DNA of 64,000 nucleotides from Eulemur rufifrons (lineage: Eukaryota > Chordata > Mammalia > Primates > Lemuridae). The stretch covers positions 17,309,501-17,373,500 of the forward strand of contig NC_091000.1 in NCBI RefSeq assembly GCF_041146395.1, given 5' to 3'. Position 1 is the stretch's first letter. Each line of letters starts with the position of its first letter. The notes below the pieces were generated by a model. It searched no databases, was not told the DNA's origin, and saw nothing but the letters and a program-made list of their open reading frames with translations. Position numbers and translations under genes: made by a program. Positions 62,641 through 64,000 of the stretch are shown piece by piece.

Positions 62641-64000
62641 CCTAGTTTACCAGCAATTACTGTAAGTTGCCTTTTGAGAATTCAGAATGCATTTATTTTT
62701 GGAAGCAATGCTTCTGTGGTCGTTAGTTTCCCAAGCTAGCCCCCAGAAATTACACTGCTAGTATAGGTAACCTAACAGTAGTAGACTGAATTTTAGATCC
62801 TGGAAGAATGAGAACATGCATGATTAGGGCAAAAGAAAAAGGAGGATTTCTTTTTTTCTTCTCTTAGGCATAGAGCCAGCCTTGTGCATTAGATTAGGCA
62901 AAGTTTGTCTTCACTTTCTCTTTTCCTGTAGCTTTTTACTGTTTGTCTTCCAAGTTCCTTACCCCACCTCCAGCATCCTCCAGACTTACTTGCTAAGTTT
63001 TTTTGAGTTTTTTTTTGACAGTTGCATTCGATTGTCTGGTAAGAAAACAATCTGAATTAATTCACCATTCTCAGAGGTATCTGCATTTAAAAAAAAAAAA
63101 AGTTTACTCTTTCAAATGAAATTTTTAACTGGTGGATTTTCAGGGTATATTAAAAAGTGAATAGAAAAGTACTCAAAAAGTCTTCTGGTCTATTTCCTAT
63201 AGCCTTCCTTATTCTTAACCCCTTTACCTTTCCTCTTCTGCTGACTTTTGAGATACTTGAAGGACTCAAGGTTCCTTGGTTTATTCTACACCAACTTGTA
63301 CATAAAAAAGCATCCGATGAAAATAAGCAAAACTATTTACAATGTGTTGAAAGGACTTCCAGCCTTTTCTGTTGTGTTCACATTGTTGCAATCAAATTGC
63401 ATAATACATTTTATTAACTCTATAATATTAGTCTACCTTCATTTTAAACATTGCAGTTGTAGTTTACTGACTCTTAGCCTCAGGGACTTTGGGGTGGGAG
63501 CTAAAGAACAGGTAATAGGAGTAGAAAATTCACTGGTAAGGGATTTTATAATTGGGAAATCCTTATATTTTAAAGGAAAGTTTAAAACTATGTCTCTTCA
63601 AGCTACCGGGTTCCTCGGGGGTGTCTCAGGCCAGGGGATAGGAACACAGAAGGGAGGATCCCAGGGCCCCTCACCTGGACTTCAGTGTGGCAGCTCTACT
63701 ATAAATCTGTAAGACTGTGTTTGAAAACAGGGATTTGTTCCTAAAAGGCTATTGGTGTGCAGGCCCCAATTTAAGGGGAAATTCACAGGTAAAAGTATTA
63801 AAAATTGGAATTTTCTATACAAACACCAAAAAGACAACTGAGCTCAAGAATAAAATTAGTAACCAATTTCTGCCCTTTGTAAGAAGCTGTTCTTTATTTG
63901 ACATCCTTATGCAAAATTTTTGGAAACATTATGTATAGAAGTTATCAAAGAATTTCAAAAGAAAAGTATTTAAGAATATTTGGCCACCCTCCCCTCAAAT
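62641..64000. other. Intronic sequence to the right edge, unrecognised
   Basis: Includes a 154-codon open frame on the + strand (63248-63712), whose second half covers a somewhat GC-richer patch (63600-63710). No family similarity, Kozak-like start or splice sites were convincing, so I do not call a gene. Confidence 0.4.

Larger units (their letters stand above)
51457..64000 (+). other. AFG2A: Downstream intron of AFG2A (partial)
   Basis: It starts at the GTAAGA donor and runs to the right edge without a recognisable next exon. The next coding block of the family would be the VCREAA-type helix, which I do not see in any frame. Confidence 0.75.

Overview
The window is intronic nuclear DNA from a primate, most likely a strepsirrhine (lemur or galago lineage). 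It is AT-rich, has no operon-like gene packing, and is full of mammalian interspersed repeats (MIR, L2, L1, MER5A, Tigger, MLT1). The SINEs include dimeric Alus, which restricts it to primates. The youngest Alu (38589-38919) carries sequence features I associate with lemur/galago Alus, including extra sequence in its middle region.

Only one convincing piece of functional coding sequence was found: a 165-bp exon on the + strand (51292-51456). It encodes 55 residues of an AAA+ ATPase and I identify it as an internal exon of AFG2A (SPATA5). It is flanked by a good splice acceptor with a plausible branch point and by a consensus GTAAGA donor, and it has phase 0 at both ends. By inference, 1-51291 and 51457-64000 are parts of two long introns of this gene.

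The first ~30 kb of the upstream intron holds MIR/L2 fragments, an old sense L1 split by an LTR-like insertion (4635-7350), an AluJ in an L2 end, a MER5A and an antisense L1 split by an MLT1 LTR (25060-26775). It also holds a Tigger-type element inserted in a MIR, an L1 ORF2 fragment and an ERV LTR with a degenerate primer-binding-like sequence after it (29480-30266). From 17.2 to 24.8 kb there is a long stretch where I recognise almost no repeats.

The middle part (30.8-42.6 kb) includes an antisense L1 into which a processed pseudogene of ATP6V1G1 (V-ATPase subunit G1) was inserted on the minus strand. Two Alus with perfect 14-bp target-site duplications follow, one nested in a hAT-type fossil. 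Beside the second Alu is an unexplained CpG-rich segment with a 139-codon open frame (42118-42537).

The rest (42.8-64 kb) is mostly L2/MIR fragments, an antisense L1 plus a free left Alu monomer just upstream of the exon, two Tigger-type elements downstream of it, and an MLT1 LTR near the end. I found no RNA genes, no CRISPR and no second functional gene. Repeat family names come from recognition by eye, and fragment edges are approximate unless a target-site duplication fixes them.
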